A DNA stretch of 13,436 nucleotides from Euryarchaeota archaeon UBA220 (lineage in GTDB: Archaea; Thermoplasmatota; Poseidoniia; Poseidoniales; Thalassarchaeaceae): NCBI GenBank assembly GCA_002501885.1, contig DAON01000024.1, forward strand, positions 1,716 to 15,151. The letters are read 5' to 3'. Both the position numbers and the translations under genes were made by a program. Positions 6,228 to 13,436 of the stretch are shown piece after piece; the first letter of the stretch is position 1; the number at the start of each line of letters is the position of its first letter. Under the pieces are notes generated by a model. The model saw only the letters and a list, made by a program, of their open reading frames with translations, was not told the DNA's origin and made no database searches.

Positions 6228-9200
6228 GGCGCGTACCATGCAAGGGCGTAGTGGTGCGGGTGCAGTCGTCCTTGCTCTGACCATGCTCTTGCTAATGTCT
6301 CTGTATCCAGTAGTGGAATCGGGACTTAGTGATTCTAAGATGGGAAATGCAGTGAGTCGATCTACGGCATGCTCGGAAGTTTGCATTAATGAGTTAATGC
6401 CTAATGCTGATGGTTCCGATCAAGGAATATTCCCTAATGGAGAATGGGTCGAACTGTACAATTCTGGACCTACAGGGATTAATCTTCAGGATTGGACTCT
6501 CGAAGATATTGGAGGTTGGGTTCACCCTATTGATTCTACAACATGGGTTGGGTTCTCAGAATTAGATGAGTCGTATGTTATCGCTGCGGGCACTTATGCT
6601 GTGATTGCAGAGAACGAGGTAGGAACTCTTCGACTCAACAACGCAGGTGAGACTCTATATCTCAAGAATTCCAATGGGGCAATCGTCCACACAGTAACAA
6701 CTGGAGAGGCATCTAATGGGGTCTCGAAGATCCAAGGCTCTGACACTTCTGCAGACTGGATTGACTCGGAGGAGAATACCCCTGGTGGTGAGAACTCAGA
6801 AATCTCAGATGTGGACGGCCCCGATGAGTCTGGAGGAACTCCTTCTGATTTGACTCGAGTCATGATGGTCCCCAGTGGAGCAGAAGTAACGGGTTTGCAC
6901 ATCAATTCGCTGGGCAATCTGTTCGTCAATGCCATGCATCCTGATGAGGACAACTACGATGCTACTGTTGGAGTAATCAACGGTGTTGATTGGAATTCAC
7001 TTCCAGATGTAGTTCCAGAATTGGATCTATCCAGCAGTGAGTGGGAAATCTGGCACGGAATTAGAGTCTCCCATGGGGAGTATCAGGTTATTGTTCAGAG
7101 TGGAGATGCTCTGTCCGAAGGAGGAGTTGCTGGGGGAATCTATGCTGCCGATGATGGAGATTTGCTATTCACAAGTCAGAAGCCAGACTTCAACGCATTC
7201 GTTCCGCTGAACCCCCAGGGCACTAGGGGCTACTTGTACACGACTTGGGAGAGTCGTCCAGCAGGAGTTAGTCAACTTCTGATTCAGTGGAATTCTGACT
7301 CTCAAGAGTGGGATGTTCTGGGAGGGATGATGCAGGACCTGAGCGGCATGAATGGAGGATGGGTTCTTTGCTTTGGTTCAGTGAGCCCTTGGGGTACACC
7401 GCTTCTATCCGAGGAGTTATATTTCTCAGATACGAAGAATTGGAATGATGCTACCTACAACTACCATTCAGATCAACAAGAGTTGGCAGATTACCTAGGG
7501 TACTATCCTAATCCGTATGACTACGGGTGGATTGTCGAGATTGAAAATGCCGACACCGCCACTCCTAACTTCAACAAGCAATTCGCAATGGGGCGATTCT
7601 CGCATGAAAATGCACAGGTCATGCCCGACGAGAAAACCGTGTACCTCTCTGATGATGAATACGATACTGTACTGTTCAAATTCATTGCAGACACGGCTGG
7701 AGACCTAGAATCTGGAACTCTGTATGCAGCAAAGGTAACTCAGGATTCTGGAACTGATCCTGCGACTACAGGATTCGATGTCGAGTGGGTGGAACTGGCA
7801 TCTTCTAATGATGTTGAAATCGAATCCTGGATTGACGAATATGATGGAATTACGCCTTCGGATTTCATCTCCGGCCAAAACTCGTACATCTCAGATCAAG
7901 AAATCAATGATTGGGCCGAAAGTATGCTCGATGACGATTTAGATGGAGATGGTGAAGTCGGTACAGCATCGGACCATAGAGTGGCTTTCCTCGAGTCGAG
8001 AAAGGCCGCCGGCGCCATTGGAGCCACCGACGAGTGGAATAAAATGGAAGGAGTAGTATTCAATCCGGAAGCCCCTGGATATGTGTATCTGGCAATGTCT
8101 GATATCCGATATGATATGTCTGATTCAGAAGGAGATATCAGACTCTCACAGAATCGTTGCGGGATAGTCTACAGGATGCCTGTGGAAGATGACTGGGATG
8201 TCAGACGAATCGAGCCTGTGGTCGCAGGCGGGGCTTACTCCTCAGGGTCTTGCGACCCTAACCGAATTGCAGGGCCTGACAACCTAGCAGTGTTAGATGA
8301 TGGCAGAGTCCTGATAGCTGAAGATACGGGGAAACATGACAACAATATGTTGTGGTTGTGGGAACCTCCTGTAGAGCCTTCAGAATGGGACGGCAGATAT
8401 GATGTGAAGTTTACACGAATAATGCCATCAGAAGTTCCAGATAGAGACAACGACTGGTTTGAATTGACCAATACTGGCGATGAAGCAGTAAGTCTCGCAG
8501 GATGGACAATAGAGCGAATCCGTTCGACCACTCCTTGGGTTTCCGCCTTCAACGACATAGTAATCGATGCTGGACAGTCAGTAGTGTTGACCGAGAATCC
8601 TGCTAATCTACTAGCAGATGGAGGTATTGTAGCTCTCGATGGCAATGTGGCAATGAACAATATGCCATGGTTAGTAGACTCGGGTAGTTCATTGCAACTC
8701 AAGGCGCCCGATGGCACGGTAGTCGATGCAATTGCCTTTGGCGGCGGAATCGCAGAGATAGAGGGCTGGCAGGGTGCAGCCGTCTCTGTACCTGGAGACG
8801 GAACTCCTGGTCTGATTCTGATGCGCGGAACGGGGTGCGGTGATTATCCCGATTCTGACATAGGTTCGGATTGGGAGCAGAGATGGATTAGGATTGGAGC
8901 TTCGACTTTCTGTGATGGAGGTTACTTCACTACTGAGGCAGATTCCTTGGTATCTGCCTCAATCGGTCCGGATTCAGGATTCAATGATTTGAAGCAGTGG
9001 ATTGATGCTGCTGAGAATTCTATTCATCTGCATATCTATCAGTTCATGAGTCCGGATTTGACTCGCGCACTCCTCGATGCGATAGAAGAAGGTGTAGAGG
9101 TCACAATATTACTAGAAGAGGGGATTCTAGATGGAAGTAGTACCGTCAACAAACAGAGAGGACATGCTCAGACGCTGCATGATGCGGGTGCGACTGTCCT

Positions 9201-10812
9201 ATGGATGGAAGATCCAACACAGATTAGCTCACCTTATACATACATCCACAGCAAGATTGCTGTCAGAGATTCTGATAGTGTATGGATATCTTCAGGTAAT
9301 TGGAAGGACTCCAGTGTACCTCCGGACGGAATTGGTAACCGTGAGTGGTCAGTAATACTGGACTCACAGGTAGCAGCTGAATTAGTCCTCTCAAGAATGG
9401 AATGGGATGAGAACCCTCAGCACTTACATATCTCTCCACATTCATCTTGGCACGCCCCCACATCTGACTGGGTTTTGGATAGTCCTTGGCACGATGGAGA
9501 GTTTGTGCCAATAGAATACCATTCAGGTCCATTCGATGCCCAACTAATCACTTGTCCTGACGACTGTGTTGCAGGTATTGTATCAATGATTGAATCCGCG
9601 GAGCAATCAATCGATCTTTCGGTCCAATATCTCGATCTAGACTGGTACTGGGGATTTGGAGATAATCCGATTATCGCTGCTTTGCATCAGGCTGCTCAAA
9701 GAGGTGTCACAATTCGGCTGATGTTAAATGGATTCTATGCCGAGTGGGATGAAGAGATTCGTGATGCAATCAACATGTTCAACACAGACTGGAATGCGAC
9801 CGAGGGGCTTGATGTTACTGCCCGACTGATGGCCTACTCAGACACCATAGTGAAGTTGCACAATAAGGGAGCGATAATCGATGGATCTAGTGTCCTAGTT
9901 GGAAGTATGAACTGGGGATCAAGTGCTGCATTGAGAAACCGAGAGATGGGTGTGTTGATTCATCATGATGGTTTGGCTGCAGACTACTCTGCTTCATTTG
10001 AAGACGACTGGAATCGGTTGGATCCAACGACCGATTCAGATGGCGATTTGTTGCCAGATCAGTGGGAGTTAGAGTTCGGCCTGAACCGGCATTCTGCTGC
10101 TGTTCTAGGAACTGCACTGAGTGAGCAATCTCTAGATCCCGATGAGGATGGGCTAAACAATCTAGAGGAATACCAACTTGGTGGCGACCCATTGTCCAGA
10201 GATACCGATGGGGACTGCATTCCGGATGGAGAGGAGACAGCCTTTGCAATCAGCGTAATGCGTCAGCCTGTAATTGCAATGAACTCAGGGGATGTCGATG
10301 AAAATGATATTCCCGATGGGGAGCAGTATGGTTGCGAGCAGGGCTCAAACAACAACGGCAGTAGTAACGAAGAGGAAGAAGAACCTGATGAAGAAGAAGA
10401 ATCCGATGAGGAGGAAGGTTCTGGATTATTCAATATCAGAGAAGATCCATTGTCTAGACCAGGGGCCTCATTCTTGTTCTGGCTCATGGTTTTCTCTACT
10501 TTCTGCCTAGCTGTTGCAGCAGCTTCAATGTACATCCAACCGAGAAGAGGCACTGATGAAGTTCTAATCGATGATGCAGGATATCGATTTGATGATTCTG
10601 GCTCGGACAAAGCAATTCTGACGGGCACAAGTTTCGATGATTCTGCAGAGGATGTTCGTGCTCGAACCGAGGGCAGGGATGATGGTCAGCACGGGGCAAT
10701 CAAGTTAGATGGATTTGGTTTTGATAATGACACTAGGGATCAAGTCCAGTGGATGCTTGAGCAGGGTCGCACAATGGAAGAGATTCGAGTTGAATTGGGC
10801 GAGGAGGAGTGA
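6226..10812 (+). CDS. cell-surface ectoenzyme: lamin-tail, PhoX-like, lamin-tail, two PLD domains, TSP3 repeats, membrane anchor
   Basis: This is a 1528-residue type I membrane protein (numbering from GTG 6226). The signal peptide is at about 8-32. A lamin-tail domain (52-190, INELMPN, EWVELYNSG) comes first. A DUF839/PhoX-like domain follows (about 208-715), with GAEVTG, C382 in the C-x-G-x3-PWGT-x5-EE motif, GRFSHENAQV (456-465), SDDE (475-478), KMEG (606-609), GPDNLA (683-688) and EDTG (699-702), the usual landmarks of Ca-dependent PhoX phosphatases. A second lamin-tail domain is at 725-850. Two phospholipase D-type domains carry intact HxKx4D motifs at H1008/K1010/D1015 and H1212/K1214/D1219, so one protein could form a whole active site. 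TSP3-like Asp-rich repeats (1269-1370), a Glu-rich linker (1380-1398), a membrane helix (about 1416-1436) and a 90-residue cytoplasmic tail follow. An ATG at 6238 with GGGGTGG upstream is an equally good start. Likely substrates are phosphodiesters and phosphomonoesters (DNA, nucleotides or phospholipids), which is inferred. Confidence 0.86.
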   Translation: MARTMQGRSGAGAVVLALTMLLLMSLYPVVESGLSDSKMGNAVSRSTACSEVCINELMPNADGSDQGIFPNGEWVELYNSGPTGINLQDWTLEDIGGWVHPIDSTTWVGFSELDESYVIAAGTYAVIAENEVGTLRLNNAGETLYLKNSNGAIVHTVTTGEASNGVSKIQGSDTSADWIDSEENTPGGENSEISDVDGPDESGGTPSDLTRVMMVPSGAEVTGLHINSLGNLFVNAMHPDEDNYDATVGVINGVDWNSLPDVVPELDLSSSEWEIWHGIRVSHGEYQVIVQSGDALSEGGVAGGIYAADDGDLLFTSQKPDFNAFVPLNPQGTRGYLYTTWESRPAGVSQLLIQWNSDSQEWDVLGGMMQDLSGMNGGWVLCFGSVSPWGTPLLSEELYFSDTKNWNDATYNYHSDQQELADYLGYYPNPYDYGWIVEIENADTATPNFNKQFAMGRFSHENAQVMPDEKTVYLSDDEYDTVLFKFIADTAGDLESGTLYAAKVTQDSGTDPATTGFDVEWVELASSNDVEIESWIDEYDGITPSDFISGQNSYISDQEINDWAESMLDDDLDGDGEVGTASDHRVAFLESRKAAGAIGATDEWNKMEGVVFNPEAPGYVYLAMSDIRYDMSDSEGDIRLSQNRCGIVYRMPVEDDWDVRRIEPVVAGGAYSSGSCDPNRIAGPDNLAVLDDGRVLIAEDTGKHDNNMLWLWEPPVEPSEWDGRYDVKFTRIMPSEVPDRDNDWFELTNTGDEAVSLAGWTIERIRSTTPWVSAFNDIVIDAGQSVVLTENPANLLADGGIVALDGNVAMNNMPWLVDSGSSLQLKAPDGTVVDAIAFGGGIAEIEGWQGAAVSVPGDGTPGLILMRGTGCGDYPDSDIGSDWEQRWIRIGASTFCDGGYFTTEADSLVSASIGPDSGFNDLKQWIDAAENSIHLHIYQFMSPDLTRALLDAIEEGVEVTILLEEGILDGSSTVNKQRGHAQTLHDAGATVLWMEDPTQISSPYTYIHSKIAVRDSDSVWISSGNWKDSSVPPDGIGNREWSVILDSQVAAELVLSRMEWDENPQHLHISPHSSWHAPTSDWVLDSPWHDGEFVPIEYHSGPFDAQLITCPDDCVAGIVSMIESAEQSIDLSVQYLDLDWYWGFGDNPIIAALHQAAQRGVTIRLMLNGFYAEWDEEIRDAINMFNTDWNATEGLDVTARLMAYSDTIVKLHNKGAIIDGSSVLVGSMNWGSSAALRNREMGVLIHHDGLAADYSASFEDDWNRLDPTTDSDGDLLPDQWELEFGLNRHSAAVLGTALSEQSLDPDEDGLNNLEEYQLGGDPLSRDTDGDCIPDGEETAFAISVMRQPVIAMNSGDVDENDIPDGEQYGCEQGSNNNGSSNEEEEEPDEEEESDEEEGSGLFNIREDPLSRPGASFLFWLMVFSTFCLAVAAASMYIQPRRGTDEVLIDDAGYRFDDSGSDKAILTGTSFDDSAEDVRARTEGRDDGQHGAIKLDGFGFDNDTRDQVQWMLEQGRTMEEIRVELGEEE

Positions 10813-12089
10813 TGTCGGAGAGTATCCGCTACCTCGTCGAGGGAGTGGTTGACGGTTCTATCTCAGATACTGAATTAATTTCTTGGCTGAAAACTGTACA
10901 TAGCGAAGGGATTAGCGAAACGGATACAATCGCTCTGACCGAGGCGATGAGAGATTCCGGCGAGACTCTTTCTTGGGATCTGGCGTTCTCCGAACTTGTT
11001 GTGGACAAGCACTCAACCGGCGGAGTAGGGGACAAAGTCTCGCTGATTCTAGCCCCGGCTCTGGCCGCTTGCGGCCTCAAGGTCCCTATGATATCGGGCC
11101 GTGGACTCGGTCACACCGGAGGCACATTAGACAAACTAGAGAGTATACCTGGATTCAGCGTAGAGATGGATTCGGAAGAGATACAGGCACAGATCCTAGA
11201 TATTGGCTTGGCAATGGTCGGCCAGACTGAAAGACTAGTCCCGGCCGACCGTAGAATGTATGCTCTTAGAGATGTGACAGGTACAATCGACTCAATCCCT
11301 CTCATCACATCCTCAATCGTTTCAAAGAAGGCAGCAGAAGGACTCTCTGCACTAGTTCTCGATGTCAAATTCGGGCGAGCCGCATTCATGGTTGAACTGG
11401 ATAAGGCTAGAGATTTGGCCATATCGATGGTTGCTGCATCTAAGGGTATGGGGATTACTACCAATGCAGTACTATCATCGATGGATGCTCCGTTAGGCTG
11501 TGCCATAGGCAACTCACTTGAGGTGCTAGAGAGTGTTGAGACACTTTGTGGCAATGGCCCGTCCGATTTAGAGGAATTAGTATGCATCCAAGGAGGGTTA
11601 CTGCTGCATTCAACAGGCTTGGCAGAAGATCGTGATACTGGAGCATTGATGATTCATGACTCACTGCATGATGGTTCGGCCCTTGAGTGTTTTAGAAAGA
11701 TGGTTGAAGCCCAAGGAGGAGATACTTCCATCCTAGACAGCGATTACTCACTAATGGCTGGATTGGGTTTGATAGATACTCAGTTGAATGCTACCAGTCT
11801 TTGCGTAGCGGGAAGTGGTTGGGTACACGATATTGATGCCCTATCTATAGCATTGGCATGCCAACGAATGGGGGCAGGGAGATTGGAACTAGGTGATTCA
11901 ATAGATCGTGCCGTAGGTGCGATTCTGGAGGTTCAGATTGGAGATAGGATTGAGGAGGGGGAGCCTTGGATAACTCTGTACCACAGAAATGAGATTGAAA
12001 GGGAAACTGTAGAGGGTCTGATCGGTTCAATTGCACTCAGTGATGAAGAGTTTCAGCAAGTTAGCAGAATTCACGAGGTGTTAGGTTGA
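10812..12089 (+). CDS. deoA: thymidine / pyrimidine-nucleoside phosphorylase, bacterial type
   Basis: The 425-residue cytoplasmic enzyme carries out reversible phosphorolysis of thymidine or other pyrimidine nucleosides to base plus (deoxy)ribose-1-phosphate. The family signature DKHSTGGVGDKVS starts at residue 65 (H67 corresponds to the catalytic His of E. coli DeoA). It is followed by SGRGLGHTGGTLDKLESIPG, PADRRMYALRDVTGTIDSIP with the conserved Arg, and SSIVSKKAAEGL with the conserved Ser and Lys. The C-terminal PYNP_C domain is present (GAGRLELGDSIDRAVG). Length equals the bacterial enzymes; the roughly 80-residue N-terminal domain of archaeal AMP phosphorylases is absent, so nucleosides, not AMP, are the expected substrates. 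The usual VKxGxGAFM loop reads VKFGRAAFM, a mild departure. ATG 10812 shares one base with the preceding stop and has GAGGAGG at 10801-10807; a GTG at 10809 is also possible. Thymidine versus uridine preference cannot be decided by eye. Confidence 0.9.
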   Translation: MSESIRYLVEGVVDGSISDTELISWLKTVHSEGISETDTIALTEAMRDSGETLSWDLAFSELVVDKHSTGGVGDKVSLILAPALAACGLKVPMISGRGLGHTGGTLDKLESIPGFSVEMDSEEIQAQILDIGLAMVGQTERLVPADRRMYALRDVTGTIDSIPLITSSIVSKKAAEGLSALVLDVKFGRAAFMVELDKARDLAISMVAASKGMGITTNAVLSSMDAPLGCAIGNSLEVLESVETLCGNGPSDLEELVCIQGGLLLHSTGLAEDRDTGALMIHDSLHDGSALECFRKMVEAQGGDTSILDSDYSLMAGLGLIDTQLNATSLCVAGSGWVHDIDALSIALACQRMGAGRLELGDSIDRAVGAILEVQIGDRIEEGEPWITLYHRNEIERETVEGLIGSIALSDEEFQQVSRIHEVLG

Positions 12090-13159
12090 GGCTGTCGCAT
12101 ATTGACCGAATTAGGGCTATTGCCGTACTTTGTATGGTGGAAGTCCATACTGCTGCGATAGTGCCTCCTAGGGGGATGTCTGTTGGTGATCCCGCTGCCT
12201 TTGTGGCCGCGGCCTTCGGAGGGATGGCTGCTCCGATGTTTGTGATGATCTCTGGCTGGGGCCTTCACATGAGTGCAACCCGGAGAGCTGCTCAAGATCG
12301 GATGGAGACTTCGGATTGGATTGGTTGGCTGATGCCAAGGGTGATTCTTCTGACTCTCTGTCAATTGTTAGTCAATGTTCTACTGAATGTAGAGAGAGGA
12401 GGCAGGTTCGAATGGCATACTCCAGGGGTGCTGACTTTGTTGGCAATAGCGGCGCTTCTAACTCCATTACTAGTCAGACTAAGTATGCAAGTTAGGGCTA
12501 TCATGATGCTGTTAATGATAGCTTCTCCACTAATTCTCGGCGATGCTGCTGGCTCGGATTGGACATGGTTTGAGAGAGTCGATTCAAAGGACTCATTCGA
12601 ATGGATTTCAAGGCTGCTATGGAACGGCACCTATCCGGCTCTACCTTGGCTTTTCTTCGTATTGCTCGGGACGCTTGTATACGACCTAACTGAGAATCCC
12701 GATACTCGAGAGCGTCAAATCGCGATGGGGTTGGCAGCTACCACCTGTACAATAGTAATCGCTGTGATGGAAGATATTCCTTGGGCACTGACGGAAGGTG
12801 ATGCGGTTCTAACATTCTTTCCAGCCAGTCCCGCGTTTCTAGTTGTTTCAGGAACATTTGCACTACTGGCACACAGGATACTAGAGGGTAGTGAGGGCAA
12901 TGGAGGAGCCCCATGGAAAGGCGATAGTCTGTCGTTCCTAGAGCCTCTAGGAAAAATCACACTAACTGTCTATGTAGCTCACTTCGCCGTATTGGGAGTA
13001 GTTGCTTCAATCATGCAGGGAGAGCCGCGACTGGGGCTATTTCTTGCATTCACTATCACAATCATCCATACTCTAGTCTGGATACCATTAGCAATATTGC
13101 ATCAGCGATATTGTCCGAAATTGAGTCTTGAAGAGATGCTTAGAACAGTTAGTAATTAG
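12086..13159 (+). CDS. multi-pass membrane acetyltransferase of the DUF1624/HGSNAT-like family
   Basis: The 357-residue protein has about nine or ten hydrophobic segments. The N-terminus HIDRIRAIAVLCMVEVHTA places a conserved His (H21) at the end of the first helix, as in the DUF1624/heparan-alpha-glucosaminide N-acetyltransferase and acyltransferase-3 groups. The second helix pair reads FGGMAAPMFVMISGWGL, and a later segment reads YPALPWLFFVLLGTLVYDL, both typical of the HGSNAT/YeiB-like set; GKITLTVYVAHF near the C-terminus is also characteristic. Such proteins move acetyl groups across the membrane from acetyl-CoA to sugars. Here the acceptor is unknown, and a surface glycan or glycolipid is a guess. 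The start is TTG at 12086, overlapping the phosphorylase stop by four bases (TTGA), with GAGGTG at 12075-12080 five bases upstream, so translation is probably coupled. Confidence 0.74.
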   Translation: MRLSHIDRIRAIAVLCMVEVHTAAIVPPRGMSVGDPAAFVAAAFGGMAAPMFVMISGWGLHMSATRRAAQDRMETSDWIGWLMPRVILLTLCQLLVNVLLNVERGGRFEWHTPGVLTLLAIAALLTPLLVRLSMQVRAIMMLLMIASPLILGDAAGSDWTWFERVDSKDSFEWISRLLWNGTYPALPWLFFVLLGTLVYDLTENPDTRERQIAMGLAATTCTIVIAVMEDIPWALTEGDAVLTFFPASPAFLVVSGTFALLAHRILEGSEGNGGAPWKGDSLSFLEPLGKITLTVYVAHFAVLGVVASIMQGEPRLGLFLAFTITIIHTLVWIPLAILHQRYCPKLSLEEMLRTVSN

Positions 13160-13161
13160 AC

Positions 13162-13167
13162 AAAAAA
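13162..13167 (-). terminator. oligo-T terminator candidate for the convergent minus-strand gene
   Basis: A run of six A on the plus strand is six T on the minus strand. It lies 14 bases past the stop codon of the leftward FN3-domain gene and fits a hairpin-free archaeal terminator. Confidence 0.4.
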
Positions 13168-13175
13168 CCAAACAA

Positions 13176-13180
13176 TTTTT
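13176..13180 (+). terminator. oligo-T terminator candidate for the rightward gene run
   Basis: Five T residues lie 16 bases past the TAG stop of the acetyltransferase and just before the stop of the convergent gene. The position suits termination of the ectoenzyme-phosphorylase-acetyltransferase transcript; the run is short. Confidence 0.4.
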
Positions 13181-13181
13181 C

Positions 13182-13436
13182 TCAGTCATCGAGATAATCT
13201 GTGGACCAAGAAATTGGCCCAAACCATACCGAACCCTCATCGTTTGATGCCTGAATTCTCCCATAGTATGTAGTTCCACAGCAAGTCAGACCTGTAACAA
13301 TCTGTGAGTGGTTGCCGACTGTTGTACTACCGAAACTAGTGCTGCCTTGCCAACCTGAAGTTTGGTTCCCCATATCCGTTGTACCATAGTAGAACATCAA
13401 AGTCGTATTAGTTCCATTATCATAAGTCTCCCAAGA
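13182..13436 (-). CDS. 3' end of a surface protein with a fibronectin-III-like domain (partial, runs off the window)
   Basis: The minus-strand reading frame is open from the right edge to a TGA at 13184-13182, giving the last 84 residues of a longer protein; the start is outside the window. The sequence has the strand pattern of a type III fibronectin domain: TTLMFYYGTTDMGNQTSGW, then HSQIVTGLTCCGTTYYGRI, then ASNDEGSVWFGPISW before a short STDYLDD end. In FN3 domains the corresponding loop usually reads 'VTGLTxNTTYYYR'; here two adjacent cysteines occupy that position. Asn-x-Ser/Thr sequons and Gly/Ser/Thr richness suggest an extracellular protein. The FN3 domain is at the very C-terminus with no membrane helix after it, so any anchor must be N-terminal. 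The gene converges on the acetyltransferase with 22 bases between stops. Confidence 0.72.
   Translation of the reverse strand, partial: SWETYDNGTNTTLMFYYGTTDMGNQTSGWQGSTSFGSTTVGNHSQIVTGLTCCGTTYYGRIQASNDEGSVWFGPISWSTDYLDD

Noticed and set aside
8235..8717. 160-codon open frame on the minus strand
   Set aside because: It lies wholly inside the strongly supported ectoenzyme gene (PhoX end and second lamin-tail domain) and its translation resembles no protein family.
10363..10420. Purine-rich GAA/GAG repeat as a microsatellite or recombination site
   Set aside because: It is explained by the Glu-rich linker between the calcium repeats and the membrane helix, and the codons are mixed rather than a pure repeat.
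11111..11587. 158-codon open frame on the minus strand
   Set aside because: It lies opposite the conserved catalytic core of the pyrimidine phosphorylase, and its composition is that of an antisense shadow.
1..13436. CRISPR arrays, insertion sequences, integrase or attachment sites, rRNA
   Set aside because: No direct repeat-spacer pattern, transposase or integrase motif, or rRNA-like sequence was seen. The tRNA at the left edge has no repeated 3' end within the window that would mark an integrated element.

Overview
The window reads as a piece of an archaeal chromosome, most likely a marine Thermoplasmatota of the Poseidoniales (Marine Group II) type. This is inferred from protein character, not from a marker gene. 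The signs are an archaeal-type TctA-like permease (COG1784), very large acidic surface proteins anchored by terminal membrane helices, many N-X-S/T sequons, short GGTG/GAGG ribosome binding sites, TTG/GTG start use, and short oligo-T stretches after genes instead of hairpin-plus-U terminators. A bacterial-type pyrimidine phosphorylase suggests gene transfer into the lineage.

Layout. Positions 1-77 hold a tRNA with anticodon CAU on the minus strand, divergent from the rest. A rightward pair follows: an N-terminally anchored extracellular protein built of OB-fold-like repeats (180-1733) and, 8 bases on, a TctA/COG1784 multi-pass permease (1742-3397). After 60 bases carrying an oligo-T run and a perfect palindrome comes a 900-residue protein with one membrane helix at each end (3458-6160). 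Its ectodomain ends match, block by block, the eukaryotic CD36/LIMP-2/SR-B scavenger receptor family. After a 65-base gap with three inverted repeats comes a tightly coupled run: a 1528-residue cell-surface ectoenzyme (lamin-tail, PhoX-like, lamin-tail, two PLD domains, TSP3 calcium repeats, membrane helix, cytoplasmic tail; 6226-10812), a thymidine/pyrimidine-nucleoside phosphorylase (10812-12089) and a DUF1624/HGSNAT-like membrane acetyltransferase (12086-13159). A convergent gene, of which only the 3' end with an FN3-like domain is present, enters from the right edge on the minus strand (13182-13436).

How it may work together. The downstream run can be read as nutrient salvage: PLD-type phosphodiesterase and PhoX-type phosphatase domains outside the cell could turn DNA or nucleotides into nucleosides plus phosphate, and the coupled phosphorylase would then split imported pyrimidine nucleosides. 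The CD36-like protein would fit binding or transfer of lipid-like ligands at the cell surface, and the permease fits uptake of small organic anions. The window therefore looks like a cell-surface scavenging locus. The CD36-like archaeal protein, with an apical region several times the usual size, is its most unusual content. All alignments were made by eye from memory of family motifs.
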